NCBI GenBank assembly: GCA_937950565.1
Contig: CALFCS010000052.1
Location: 1 to 22,224, forward strand
Direction: 5' to 3'
Length of the DNA stretch: 22,224 bases
Origin: an uncultured Lachnospiraceae bacterium
Lineage (GTDB): Bacteria > Bacillota > Clostridia > Lachnospirales > Lachnospiraceae
Shown in pieces: positions 1 to 8,800 of the stretch. A program made the translations under genes and the position numbers. Numbering within the stretch: position 1 is the first letter of the stretch; the number at the start of each line of letters is the position of its first letter. The notes under the pieces were generated by a model. That model had not been told where the DNA came from. It ran no database searches and was given only the letters and a program-made list of their open reading frames with translations.

Positions 1-399
1 CCGAAGGTAGAATACGAGCCAGTCTTCCCGGATGTGGCAGACCAGATATGGTACACGGATGCGATTCTGTGGGCGGCAGGTACAGGAGTGGTAACCGGAT
101 ACTCTGATACAGGATTCTTCGGCCCTGCAGATAACATTAACCGTGAGCAGATGGCAGTGATGATGTACCGTTATGCAAAATATCTAAAATATGATGTAAG
201 CAAGACAACAGATTTTGACAAATTCGAAGATGCGGGAAGTGTAAGCGAATTTGCTGATGACGCAATGAAATGGGCAGTCGGAAACGGAATTATCACGGGT
301 AAGTATAATGGAACAAAAATTGACCCGCAGGGTAATGCACTTCGCGGTGAGTGTGCACTGATTATCCAAAGATTTATGCTATTAGGAAACAACGGTTAG
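1..399 (+). CDS. C-terminal SLH anchor of a truncated surface protein (5' end outside window)
   Basis: The reading frame is open from base 1 and ends at the TAG at 397-399, so only about 132 C-terminal residues are present. They cover roughly the last two of three SLH repeats. SLH repeats bind secondary cell-wall polymer and hold an exported protein on the Gram-positive surface. Visible marks are FPDVADQIWYTDAI followed by NREQMAVMMYRYA (the TRAE-equivalent position), then a third repeat with MKWAVGNGIITG and LRGECALIIQRFM. The enzyme part, if any, lies to the left of the window. Its middle stretch is closest at DNA level to the SLH block of the 5809-9498 gene. The tail differs from the downstream proteins: after RFM it reads LLGNNG instead of EKYEK. 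An ATG-initiated small gene at 34 is not credible, because homology continues upstream of it. Confidence 0.9.
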   Translation, partial: PKVEYEPVFPDVADQIWYTDAILWAAGTGVVTGYSDTGFFGPADNINREQMAVMMYRYAKYLKYDVSKTTDFDKFEDAGSVSEFADDAMKWAVGNGIITGKYNGTKIDPQGNALRGECALIIQRFMLLGNNG

Positions 400-433
400 T
401 TATTCCCTTCATAACCTGTTGTATTATTGTAAA

Positions 434-475
434 GTCCTGCCTTTGATGGATCACAATCAAGGGCAGGACATTTTA
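434..475 (+). terminator. Hairpin terminator after the truncated SLH gene
   Basis: GTCCTGCCTTTGAT (434-447) pairs with ATCAAGGGCAGGAC (456-469) through one G-T pair, giving a 14-bp stem with an 8-nt loop, followed by ATTTT. The T tract is short. The hairpin also sits only about 24 nt before the next start codon, so it could act as a leader structure of the 499 gene. Termination is the simpler reading. Confidence 0.65.
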
Positions 476-498
476 AGAATTAATCAAGGAGGAGGAAA

Positions 499-3400
499 AT
501 GAGAAAACGAAATAAGAAGAGGGCGGCGCTGTTGCTATCTGCGGCGCTGTTGCTATCTGCGGCACTATTGTCTACCAGTCTGACGGGCGGTTTAAACTGG
601 GATATGTCCAAGGTGGAAGCAGCAGAAAAAGGAATCTTTTATGTTGCTGCTAATGGAAGTGATACAAGCGGGGATGGTTCTTTAGGTAAGCCTTTTGCCA
701 CGTTTGAGAAGGCGCGGGATGCAGCGCGGAAATCCAGTGAATCTAATCCGGTGGTATATGTAAGAGAGGGAACGTATTTTTTTGAAGCTCCGTTAGAACT
801 GACAGCGGAGGATTCAGGAGTTACGTTCGCTAACTATCCGGGAGAAGAAGTTGAGATCAGCGGTGCTATGACACTGGGTGACCTCAGCTGGTCCGATTAT
901 TCTGGGAACAGCTCTATCAAGGTAGCTCAATTGGAAGCCGGTCTTGGCATAGACAAGCTGTTTTTGAACAGGGATGAACAAGTGCTGGCGCGTTACCCGA
1001 ATGCAGTTCCGGGTAAACTCCCATTGGAAGGTGCTGCAACCAGGGCAGAGGTTAAGTCACGGGTAGATTCTTATGCAGATCCGGCAGGGGGACATATCCG
1101 CGCTTTACATGAACTTGGATGGGGTGGTAATGACTATATCATCACAGGGAAGGATGCATCTAACGTACTGGGTCTTAAGTATGAATGGATCGGAGACAAC
1201 AACCGCGGAAGCGGCATGGGTGACAGTGTGGTTGTGGAGAATGTATTTGAAGAATTGGATACTCCGGGTGAATGGTTCTATGATAACGATGATGGGAAGC
1301 TCTATGTCTGGCCGGAAGCGGGCATGGATTTGGGAAAGGCTGTAGTAGAGGCATCCGTTACTACAGATCTTATTACGGTCAAGGGCCGGGACAACGAGCA
1401 TCCTGTCACGGACATTACATTAGACGGTTTTACCTACTTTGGAACCAAACGTACCATGTTTACTGTTCACGAAGAAGGGAAGCAGTACATTCCATTGCTT
1501 AGAGGCGACTGGTGTATAGTAAGAGCCGGTGCAGTCTACATTGAAAATGGAAAGAATATCCAGGTTGATAACTCAGAATTCCTGGATATGGGCGGCAATG
1601 CAATTTTTATGTATGGCTACAATGATCAGAATAAAGTAACGAACAGTGAGTTTGTCAATATGGGTTCAACTGCAGTGCAGATCATTGGTAATTCAAATGC
1701 GGCAAGAGAAGCTTCTTTCTGGGAGCATTCCCTCTACCCGGATCTGCAGGTGCATAAGACATGGGTAGACAATCCGGAACTGATTGGACCTGCTACAGAG
1801 GATTATCCAAGAGATATTGAGATTAGTAATAACCATATGGAAAATATCGGTATTTTTGAAAAACAGTCCTGTGGTGTCAATCTTTCTGTCAGCAGCAGAA
1901 TCAAGATTCTGCACAACACAATCCACAGGAGTGCGCGCTCCTGTATCAACGTAAATGACGGAACCTTCGGCGGTCATGAGATTGCTTATAATGATGTCTA
2001 CAATGCTCAGTTAGAGACTACTGACCATGGCCCGTTTAATTCCTGGGGACGAGACCGCTACTGGTCTGTGCCGCGCTACAATGCCAGTGGCGAGAGCGGT
2101 GAAATTATCCGGAATTATGAAAAAGATGGAAAGACTTATGATATTGCCCTGATTGATGCATACCAAACTATTAAAATCCATGACAACAGATTTCAGCACA
2201 ATTCCGATGCACCCCATACATGGGGCATCGATCTGGATGATGGTTCTTCAAACTATGAAATTTATAATAATCTTTGTCTTGGACTTGGGGTGAAGTTGAG
2301 GGAAGGCTTCAACCGGAAGGTTTATAACAACATTATCCTGGATGGACAGATGCAGATTCATGTTTCTTATACAAACGCACGTGATGAGATTTACGGCAAT
2401 ATTGTAGCGAACTCCACACCGTATGGATTTGCCTTTGTAGATGAGAACCGGTTTAAGCTGGCAGAATATGCAGTTGATAAGAACTGGTACTATGATTATG
2501 GTGCCTCTATTAACCTTCCGGATTGGTTCAATGTGAATAAGAATGCCAATTCCTACGATGCGAATGCACTGATTGATGTTGATCCGCAGTTCCGGAATCC
2601 AAGAGCAAATGACTACACTGTACTGAATGAGGAAGGTATGAAAGCCGTAGGATTTAAGAATTTCCCGATGGATCAGTATGGTAAGACGGATTGTGAATGC
2701 ACAGCGCCAATTTATGCCAAGACAAGCTCCGGCGCAGGCACGTCTGACATTCTTCAGAGAGGAGAATGGAAGGGAGCGACAGTCTCCGGTATCGATGACA
2801 GCATCATTTCCTCGACCGCTTCCAGTGGATATGGCGGTATTTATTTTGAAGCAGTGCCTGAGGATAGTGAGGCGTACGCATTGGGCTTCCGTGCACGTGA
2901 TATCGTAAAGGCAGTCAACGGGACAAAGCTTTCCGATAAGGCATCCTTCTTTACGGAACTGGAAAAGGTTCCGGAGGGCGGACTGGTAATCTTAGATATC
3001 CACAGAACAAATAAGATGCAGACCATGAGCTATCATAAGACAGAAGGAGAGATTCATTATCTTGATTATAATGATGAAGCAGTCAAATACAGTACCAGTG
3101 TTACGGATAACGGATGGGCGACCAACCAGTGGTATTACGCGACGGGACAGACAAGTGATATGAATCAGACGATCTGTGCCTATAACGATACAAGTGGCGC
3201 GAACGACGGCTGGTTTGAAGTGACATTTACCGGAACAAAGATTGATTATATCACGAGGAAGTATTCTGACCAAGGCGATGTGGAGATGATTCTTACAAAT
3301 GCTCAGGGAGAAGAAGTAGAGAGAAAGACGATTAGTTGCTTTGATTCTAATCGTCTCTACCAGCAGACTGTCTATTCCTCAAAGATACTGCCGTATGGAA

Positions 3401-5409
3401 CCTACACGCTCAAAGGTGTGAAGAAATCCGGACAGTATTTGATTGTAGACGAATTCAAGGTATATAATTCGGCGAATGCTCCGACAGTTCTTATGACTGA
3501 CCCGGCGGAGATTACCTACGAAAATGGAAATGCAGTATCCGAATTAAGACCCGGTGAAAAAATAAATGTTAATATTCCGTTCAATAACAAGGGAAGAGAC
3601 AATATAAAAGGTAAAGTGGCATACCTGTGGTATGACATCAGCGCAGGTATGAAACTGCTCACGGCAGAGTATGAAGATCTGACAGTAAATACAGGGGAAA
3701 CAAAACAGTATCAGGGAACAACTACAGTTCCTGAACGGGCTGATAATAAGGTATTACAGATTTTAGTCCTGAATGATGCCAATGTACCGGTTGCCTATAG
3801 CACATGGATCATGAAAGCAGGCACTGTATTACCGGCGGTTGACATTGACCAGAATGTTGAAGTGGGTAAGATTGGACTTGTTTATGATGCTGCTTCCAGG
3901 AAGGTCGGGGTTATGGCGGCAGGTGTAACTGCTGACACGCAGACGGTACTGAAGGTAGAAGCGGATGGTAAGACCCTTTATATGGAGCAGAAAAAGGCAG
4001 ATGGCAACAAGGCAGGTTATGCATTTGTATTACCTGAGTCTGTGGAAGCACCGGTGACTCTGTCGGTTGCAGTGACCAGTGAGTTAGGAACATCCATTGA
4101 GAGGAAATGTCAGATTAGTGAAACATCGGAAGATGTGAACCTTGCTTTAACAGCAACTCCAGGCGTAAGTTACCATTCAGATTGGGAAAAGGGTGGAGAA
4201 GCGCTTAATGATGGCAGCTTAGATAACGGACAATGGGGCACATGGGGAAATGAAACTGCCTCTGAATATGCGCAGTATAACTGGGCATCTCCTGTTGTGA
4301 TTGAAAGCAGCAGTCTTTATATTTGGGATGACCGTCCGGATTCTGTATATGAAGGTATCCAGACACCGGCAAGTTATGTATATGAATATCTTCCTGTAAA
4401 TAGCGATACATGGGTAACTCTATTAATGGTGGATAAAGATATTGTTGGAAGTAAAGAGGGTGCATTAAATGCTGTAACATTTGAGAATCCGGTAGTCGCG
4501 ACAGCACTTCGTTGTACATTAAATAAACATATACCGGAAGGCTCTACTGTAACGAACGCCGGTGTAGGTCTGAAAGAATGGGAAGTATACGGGAAGTATG
4601 TCCCGGTTGATTTGAAAAAGGCGCTAAGAGAAGCAGTAGATGCAGAAGAGAGGGCTGCCCTGGAGAAGGAAGACTACACAGAAGAGACATGGAAAGCATA
4701 TGAGGATGCTCTTGCAAAAGCAAATGAAGTGCTTGAAGATGAAGAAGCGACTCAGGAAGCGATTGATGCGGCAGTAAAAGCGCTTACAGATGCACGGGAA
4801 GCTTTGGAAGAGAAAGGTGACGACCCGCAGCCACCGGTTCCGCCGGAGAAGCTTCCATATGTAGATGTGGCAAAGGACGACTGGTTCTATGACGGTGTTT
4901 ATTACAACTATGTTGCTAAGACAATGACAGGTAAGGATGAGACGCACTTTGCACCGCTTGAGAACCTGGCAAGAGCACAGTTTGCAGTTATCATCCACCG
5001 GATGCAGGATGAGCCGAAGATGGAATATACGGCAAAATTCCCGGATGTAGCGGAGAAAATCTGGTATACAGATGCAATTCTGTGGGCGGCAGATAAGAAG
5101 ATTGTAAACGGATACTCTGATACTGGGTTATTCGGACCGGCAGATAATATTAACCGCGAGCAGATGGCAGTGATGATGTACCGCTATGCAGACAGTATGG
5201 GATATGATGTTTCAGGAAAAACAGACTTTGATAAGTTTGAAGATGCGATGGATGTAAATGAATTTGCAAAAGAAGCAATGAAGTGGGCAGTTGGAAACGG
5301 AATCATCACAGGAAAGTATGAAGGAACAAAGATTGACCCGCAAGGCAATGCACTTCGCGGAGAGTGTGCACTGATTATCCAGAGATTTATGGAGAAATAC
5401 GAGAAATAA
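499..5409 (+). CDS. SLH-anchored right-handed beta-helix protein with PDZ-like module, probable glycan-active enzyme
   Basis: This 1636-residue exported protein starts at the ATG at 499 behind AAGGAGGAGG. A signal peptide spans about residues 1-41 (ending VEAA). The beta-helix region (about 45-750) opens with YVAANGSDTSGDGS and a KPFATFEKA motif, as in GH141-type and related polysaccharide enzymes. Two Asp-centred motifs, TDHGPFNSWGRDRYW (D509) and IDLDDGSSNY (D580), line up with the Asp pair of the next gene's protein and are my candidate catalytic residues (inference). A PDZ-like module follows at about 757-850 (GFRARDIVKAVNG). After it come a CBM-like beta-sandwich (853-993), two Ig-like modules (995-1210), a discoidin-like module ending GLKEWEVYG (1210-1370), a FIVAR-like helical module (1371-1445) and three SLH repeats (1452-1636). 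Substrate is unknown. The protein should act on extracellular glycans while fixed to the wall. Confidence 0.85.
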   Translation: MRKRNKKRAALLLSAALLLSAALLSTSLTGGLNWDMSKVEAAEKGIFYVAANGSDTSGDGSLGKPFATFEKARDAARKSSESNPVVYVREGTYFFEAPLELTAEDSGVTFANYPGEEVEISGAMTLGDLSWSDYSGNSSIKVAQLEAGLGIDKLFLNRDEQVLARYPNAVPGKLPLEGAATRAEVKSRVDSYADPAGGHIRALHELGWGGNDYIITGKDASNVLGLKYEWIGDNNRGSGMGDSVVVENVFEELDTPGEWFYDNDDGKLYVWPEAGMDLGKAVVEASVTTDLITVKGRDNEHPVTDITLDGFTYFGTKRTMFTVHEEGKQYIPLLRGDWCIVRAGAVYIENGKNIQVDNSEFLDMGGNAIFMYGYNDQNKVTNSEFVNMGSTAVQIIGNSNAAREASFWEHSLYPDLQVHKTWVDNPELIGPATEDYPRDIEISNNHMENIGIFEKQSCGVNLSVSSRIKILHNTIHRSARSCINVNDGTFGGHEIAYNDVYNAQLETTDHGPFNSWGRDRYWSVPRYNASGESGEIIRNYEKDGKTYDIALIDAYQTIKIHDNRFQHNSDAPHTWGIDLDDGSSNYEIYNNLCLGLGVKLREGFNRKVYNNIILDGQMQIHVSYTNARDEIYGNIVANSTPYGFAFVDENRFKLAEYAVDKNWYYDYGASINLPDWFNVNKNANSYDANALIDVDPQFRNPRANDYTVLNEEGMKAVGFKNFPMDQYGKTDCECTAPIYAKTSSGAGTSDILQRGEWKGATVSGIDDSIISSTASSGYGGIYFEAVPEDSEAYALGFRARDIVKAVNGTKLSDKASFFTELEKVPEGGLVILDIHRTNKMQTMSYHKTEGEIHYLDYNDEAVKYSTSVTDNGWATNQWYYATGQTSDMNQTICAYNDTSGANDGWFEVTFTGTKIDYITRKYSDQGDVEMILTNAQGEEVERKTISCFDSNRLYQQTVYSSKILPYGTYTLKGVKKSGQYLIVDEFKVYNSANAPTVLMTDPAEITYENGNAVSELRPGEKINVNIPFNNKGRDNIKGKVAYLWYDISAGMKLLTAEYEDLTVNTGETKQYQGTTTVPERADNKVLQILVLNDANVPVAYSTWIMKAGTVLPAVDIDQNVEVGKIGLVYDAASRKVGVMAAGVTADTQTVLKVEADGKTLYMEQKKADGNKAGYAFVLPESVEAPVTLSVAVTSELGTSIERKCQISETSEDVNLALTATPGVSYHSDWEKGGEALNDGSLDNGQWGTWGNETASEYAQYNWASPVVIESSSLYIWDDRPDSVYEGIQTPASYVYEYLPVNSDTWVTLLMVDKDIVGSKEGALNAVTFENPVVATALRCTLNKHIPEGSTVTNAGVGLKEWEVYGKYVPVDLKKALREAVDAEERAALEKEDYTEETWKAYEDALAKANEVLEDEEATQEAIDAAVKALTDAREALEEKGDDPQPPVPPEKLPYVDVAKDDWFYDGVYYNYVAKTMTGKDETHFAPLENLARAQFAVIIHRMQDEPKMEYTAKFPDVAEKIWYTDAILWAADKKIVNGYSDTGLFGPADNINREQMAVMMYRYADSMGYDVSGKTDFDKFEDAMDVNEFAKEAMKWAVGNGIITGKYEGTKIDPQGNALRGECALIIQRFMEKYEK
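523..576 (+). repeat. 18-bp tandem repeat in the signal-peptide core
   Basis: The 18-nt unit GCGGCGCTGTTGCTATCT occurs twice without change (523-540, 541-558), followed by a degenerate third copy (559-576). Each unit encodes AALLLS, so the repeat makes up most of the hydrophobic core of the signal peptide. Gain or loss of a unit would stay in frame. Confidence 0.9.
4924..5409 (+). repeat. SLH-coding cassette, copy A (486 nt)
   Basis: This is the 3' end of the beta-helix/PDZ gene. It aligns without indels to 9013-9498 and 13336-13821, which are exactly the same length. The first 68 nt (4924-4991) are identical in all three copies. Differences concentrate in the middle third, where this copy encodes DKKIVNGYSDTGLF. 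Confidence 0.85.
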
Positions 5410-5420
5410 AAATTTAACAG

Positions 5421-5450
5421 GGGAATTAACTGCAAAACTGGTTGATTCCC
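5421..5450. other. Inverted repeat downstream of the beta-helix/PDZ gene
   Basis: GGGAATTAAC (5421-5430) can pair with GTTGATTCCC (5441-5450), giving 10 bp with one wobble and a 10-nt loop. No T tract follows, so it is not a terminator by itself. It lies 12 nt after the stop codon and 45 nt before the strong terminator, and may protect the mRNA 3' end. Confidence 0.5.
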
Positions 5451-5494
5451 TGCAAGGTGAAAGCAACTGATTCGAGACAGGCAGTCCAAAACAG

Positions 5495-5540
5495 GGATAG
5501 ATGTGGCTTATAGAAGCCATATCTGTCCTTGAATTTTTTT
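5495..5540 (+). terminator. Strong Rho-independent terminator
   Basis: GGATAGATGTGGCTT pairs with AAGCCATATCTGTCC around an ATAG loop: a 15-bp stem with two wobble pairs, then TTGAATTTTTTT. It separates the beta-helix/PDZ gene from the GH141-like gene. The rest of the 399-nt gap holds an A-rich stretch (about 5541-5610), a possible -10 box and the GH95 relic. Confidence 0.88.
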
Positions 5541-5612
5541 GTGAAAAAAAAGAAGTGAATTTAGAAAAACAAAAATTGCACAAAAAAACAAACAAAAACC
5601 ACAAAAAGCCTC

Positions 5613-5618
5613 TATAAT
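5613..5618 (+). promoter_or_regulatory. Possible -10 box for the GH141-like gene
   Basis: A perfect TATAAT lies downstream of an A-rich stretch that could act like an UP element. I see no good -35 box at 16-18 bp spacing; the nearest TTGCAC (5576-5581) is 31 bp away. If used, the leader would be about 185 nt long and would contain the GH95 relic. Confidence 0.3.
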
Positions 5619-5649
5619 AGATATCTGTTTTCATGGTAAGATAAAAAAT

Positions 5650-5773
5650 ATGGAGGGAAAATCAGGCAAATTTAAAAGGAATGATAGAGATTGAGGATGA
5701 TGGGCAGATTAAGGAATGGTATCACGAAACTTCTCTTTCTAACAATGGTGGAATTGCTGTCATTGAGGTGTGA
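5650..5773 (+). pseudogene. Relic of a second GH95 gene with a large in-frame internal deletion
   Basis: Bases 5650-5734 match 11556-11640 of the GH95 gene with 6 differences and no gaps. Bases 5735-5768 match 12124-12157 with 1 difference. The two pieces are adjacent here but are separated by 483 nt (161 codons) in the intact gene. Both remain in the original reading frame, giving WRENQANLKG, then GQIKEWYHETS joined directly to LSNNGG, ending at the TGA at 5771-5773. The missing part includes the codon for the catalytic Asp731. No plausible start or ribosome binding site precedes it, so I call it a decayed fragment. The substitutions suggest it came from a diverged paralogue or has been drifting since duplication. 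Confidence 0.85.
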
Positions 5774-5808
5774 TTTGATTTCCATAAAAAGAGAGGAGGA
5801 AAGAAAAA

Positions 5809-8800
5809 ATGAAGAACAAAATTTTAAAGTGGTTAAAACCGGATCTTTCAAAAATGCTGGCAGGGTGTATGGCTCTGTCAATGCTTCTAGGGTCTGTGTC
5901 TGGAGCAGCATTTGTAGCTGATGCGCAGGTAACAGAGAGCAATAAGAATTTTTATGTGTCACTGGAAGGAAATGACGATAATCCGGGAACCAAGAGCAAA
6001 CCTTTTAAAACAATTTCCAGGGCAAAAGAGGCGGTTGCCGAAGTAAACGATGATATGACGTCAGACATTGTCGTTTATCTGATGGATGGTGTTTATTATC
6101 AGGATGAGACTTTAAAATTTACAGAGGAAGATTCAGGAACGAACGGCTATAAAGTCCGCTATGAGGCTTACGAAGAAGCCAATGTTGAAATCAGTGGAGG
6201 AAAGGAACTGGAAGGCGGATGGAAGTTGTATGACGCGGCAGAGAATATTTATAGTATAGAGGTTCCGGAAAGCGTGAATTTCCGGCAGTTATATGTCAAT
6301 GACAAAAAGGCTGTCCGTGCGCGTACAGGGAAAGATAGAGTGTTTGACAGTTCTTCCAGAATACTGGGAGCGGACCGGTTGGATGAGAATGGAAATGTGA
6401 TACCGGAATGGTGGAACAATTGGTCTGATCCAACAAAGGTACAAGCGGCGGGCGGCAGAGTAATAGTCGCAGATGACGGGCGCATTTCCCCGGAGATGGA
6501 CAATCTTCAGGAAGTAGAGTTGCATATTTTTACAGCCTGGAGTGAGAATATTTTACGGGTACAATCGCTTAAAAGGTTAGAGAGTTATGACTGCAGGGCA
6601 GAAGCAGGGCATACAGGAAAAGAAATTAACTGGGAAGGTGCGTGCTGGCAGGTAACGATTCAGAGTCCGGAGGCAGAGCGTATCTTTAATCGTGCACATC
6701 CTGGTCTTGATAATTACTTGGGTGGACCCCATTATGCATTTTATTATGAGAATGCGTATGAATACATAGACGAAGATATGGAATGGTATCTGGATACGCA
6801 GAAAAACAGGCTTTATTTTAAAGCACCTGAAGACATGGATATGGGCAAAGCCTCTGCTGTGATCCCAATGCTGGATGAAGTTTTGTGTGTAGAGGGGACT
6901 TTGGATGCACCAGCTCACGATATTGAGTTCAACGGTCTGACGATTGAACATTCCACATGGCTTACTCCATGTGAGGAAGGAAAAGTCGGCGGACAGGCTT
7001 GTCAGGATGTTACTTATTCTGTATTTGCAGATAATAATGTAGGTGTAAAACGGGAAGGGGCAGGCGTGCGCATTGAAAATGCACGGAATGTCCGGTTGGA
7101 TGGAAATACAATTCGTTTTATGGGAGCAACAGGTGTTCTTCTGGCATCCGGAACGGAAAGCGTGACATTAATCAATAATGTCATTGAAGAAACAGCCGGA
7201 AATGGTATTGAAGCCGGTAAGTTTTCGGCCGATGAGAATACAGACTACCATATAGCTTATAATCCTTCTGATGAGAGAGAACTTTGCAGAGATGACAGAA
7301 TTCTGAATAATGAAATTCACGCGATTGGTACCCAGTATGAGGGTGCAGTAGGAATCGGTGCCGGTTATGTGCAGGGAATGATAATTGCAAATAACACGAT
7401 ATATGATTGTCCATATTGCGGAATATCCGTAGGATATGGATGGACAAGCAATGAAAATCCAATGAATAATAATCGTATATTCCGCAATGAAGTGTATCAT
7501 GTAAATCAGATTGTCTGTGACGGAGGCGCTATCTACACCTTATCTAATCAGGCTCCGGATTCTTATATAACAGAAAACTATCTGCATGATAATCTCTTGC
7601 CGGCCGATGCTGATTATGGTGCAGGCGGAATCTATCTGGATGAACAAACATCCGGATATACAGTCAGAGATAATGTGCTAGTTTCAACATATGGAATCAT
7701 CGAGCATGTGACAGGTCCTAATAATATGGGGGATAATCCTATTTATTGGGGAGCTTCCAGCGAATCTGGATATGCTGATTTTGTGACTGACAGAATCCGG
7801 TCTATTATGGACAATGCCGGGGTGCAGGAAAATTTTGATGAGAGCGAGATTGCAAAACCTGAAGTGGAAATGGCAGGCTACGATCCGTATTATCAATGCA
7901 TGAACATCGATGGTATGGAATTTGGACGGAACGCAGGGAGTATTATCTTTGAGACAAAATCCGGTGAGATAAAAGTCAGTGGAGAAGATATAAAGCAATG
8001 GTCTAATACAGCAATCAGAGTGGCAGTTCCGAAACGTGCAAAAGCAGGAGATAAAGTATTTGTAGTAACAAGAGAAGGAAAAAAATCAGCGGGAACTGTC
8101 ATTGAATCCAAAGAAAATGGTAAGACACTGATTGTCAGTGAAGATTTTGAGGATAAGACAGAGGGAGCATCTTTAAGTTCCGAATGGGAAATATCAAATC
8201 CGGAGAAGGCGCAGATTGTTTCATCCGGGGAAGGCAAATACCTTCAGTTAAAGGGCAATAGCCCGGACCTGGAAGTGACAAGAAAAGGAACGGACGGAAA
8301 GCTTTTGACATTTGGCAATAATATTACACAGTTTGATTTCCAGTTTACGGAAGCGATGTCCGACTATACAGGTATGTATAATAAGTTATGTACGGAAGTG
8401 GATTTTAACAGGGTAAACAGGGTAGATATCCGGCCGGCATTTGAAACACGTCTGTCCCTGGAACAAATGACAGTTGGCGAAACCCGGCTTACAGAAAAAG
8501 AGTTTCTTGCAGGTGAATGGTATACATGTCGTACGATGGTATATGACAATATGTTGTACTTGAGCGTGTTTAAGACAGGTGATAAAAACCCGGACAAATG
8601 GGAATTGAAGAGGGCAGTAGATCGTAATGCGGAAATAGAAAGTATTTTGAATTTTTCATTCTATGACCCGAATGCCAGAACTGTAAAAATTGATAACATT
8701 ACTGTAGAAGCTATCAGTCAGGTTGAAGAAGCTGCTGATACAAGCGACTTTGAGGAAGCGGTTAAGAAAGCAGAAAGCTGTTTGGAAGAGGAATATACAG

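Noticed and set aside
34..399. A small stand-alone SLH gene starting at the ATG at 34
   Set aside because: SLH homology in the same frame continues upstream to base 1, so this is the tail of a larger gene.
5212..5634. 140-codon reverse-strand frame across the SLH end and the terminator
   Set aside because: Half of it is the complement of SLH coding sequence and the rest is the complement of the A-rich spacer and terminator.
5681..5773. A 30-codon peptide gene starting at the ATG created inside the GH95 relic
   Set aside because: The nearest purine-rich GGAGGG is about 23 nt upstream, too far, and the sequence is explained by GH95 homology.
5691..5921. 76-codon forward frame overlapping the GH95 relic and the GH141-like start
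   Set aside because: It is out of frame with both the relic and the signal peptide, has no ribosome binding site and resembles no protein I recognise.
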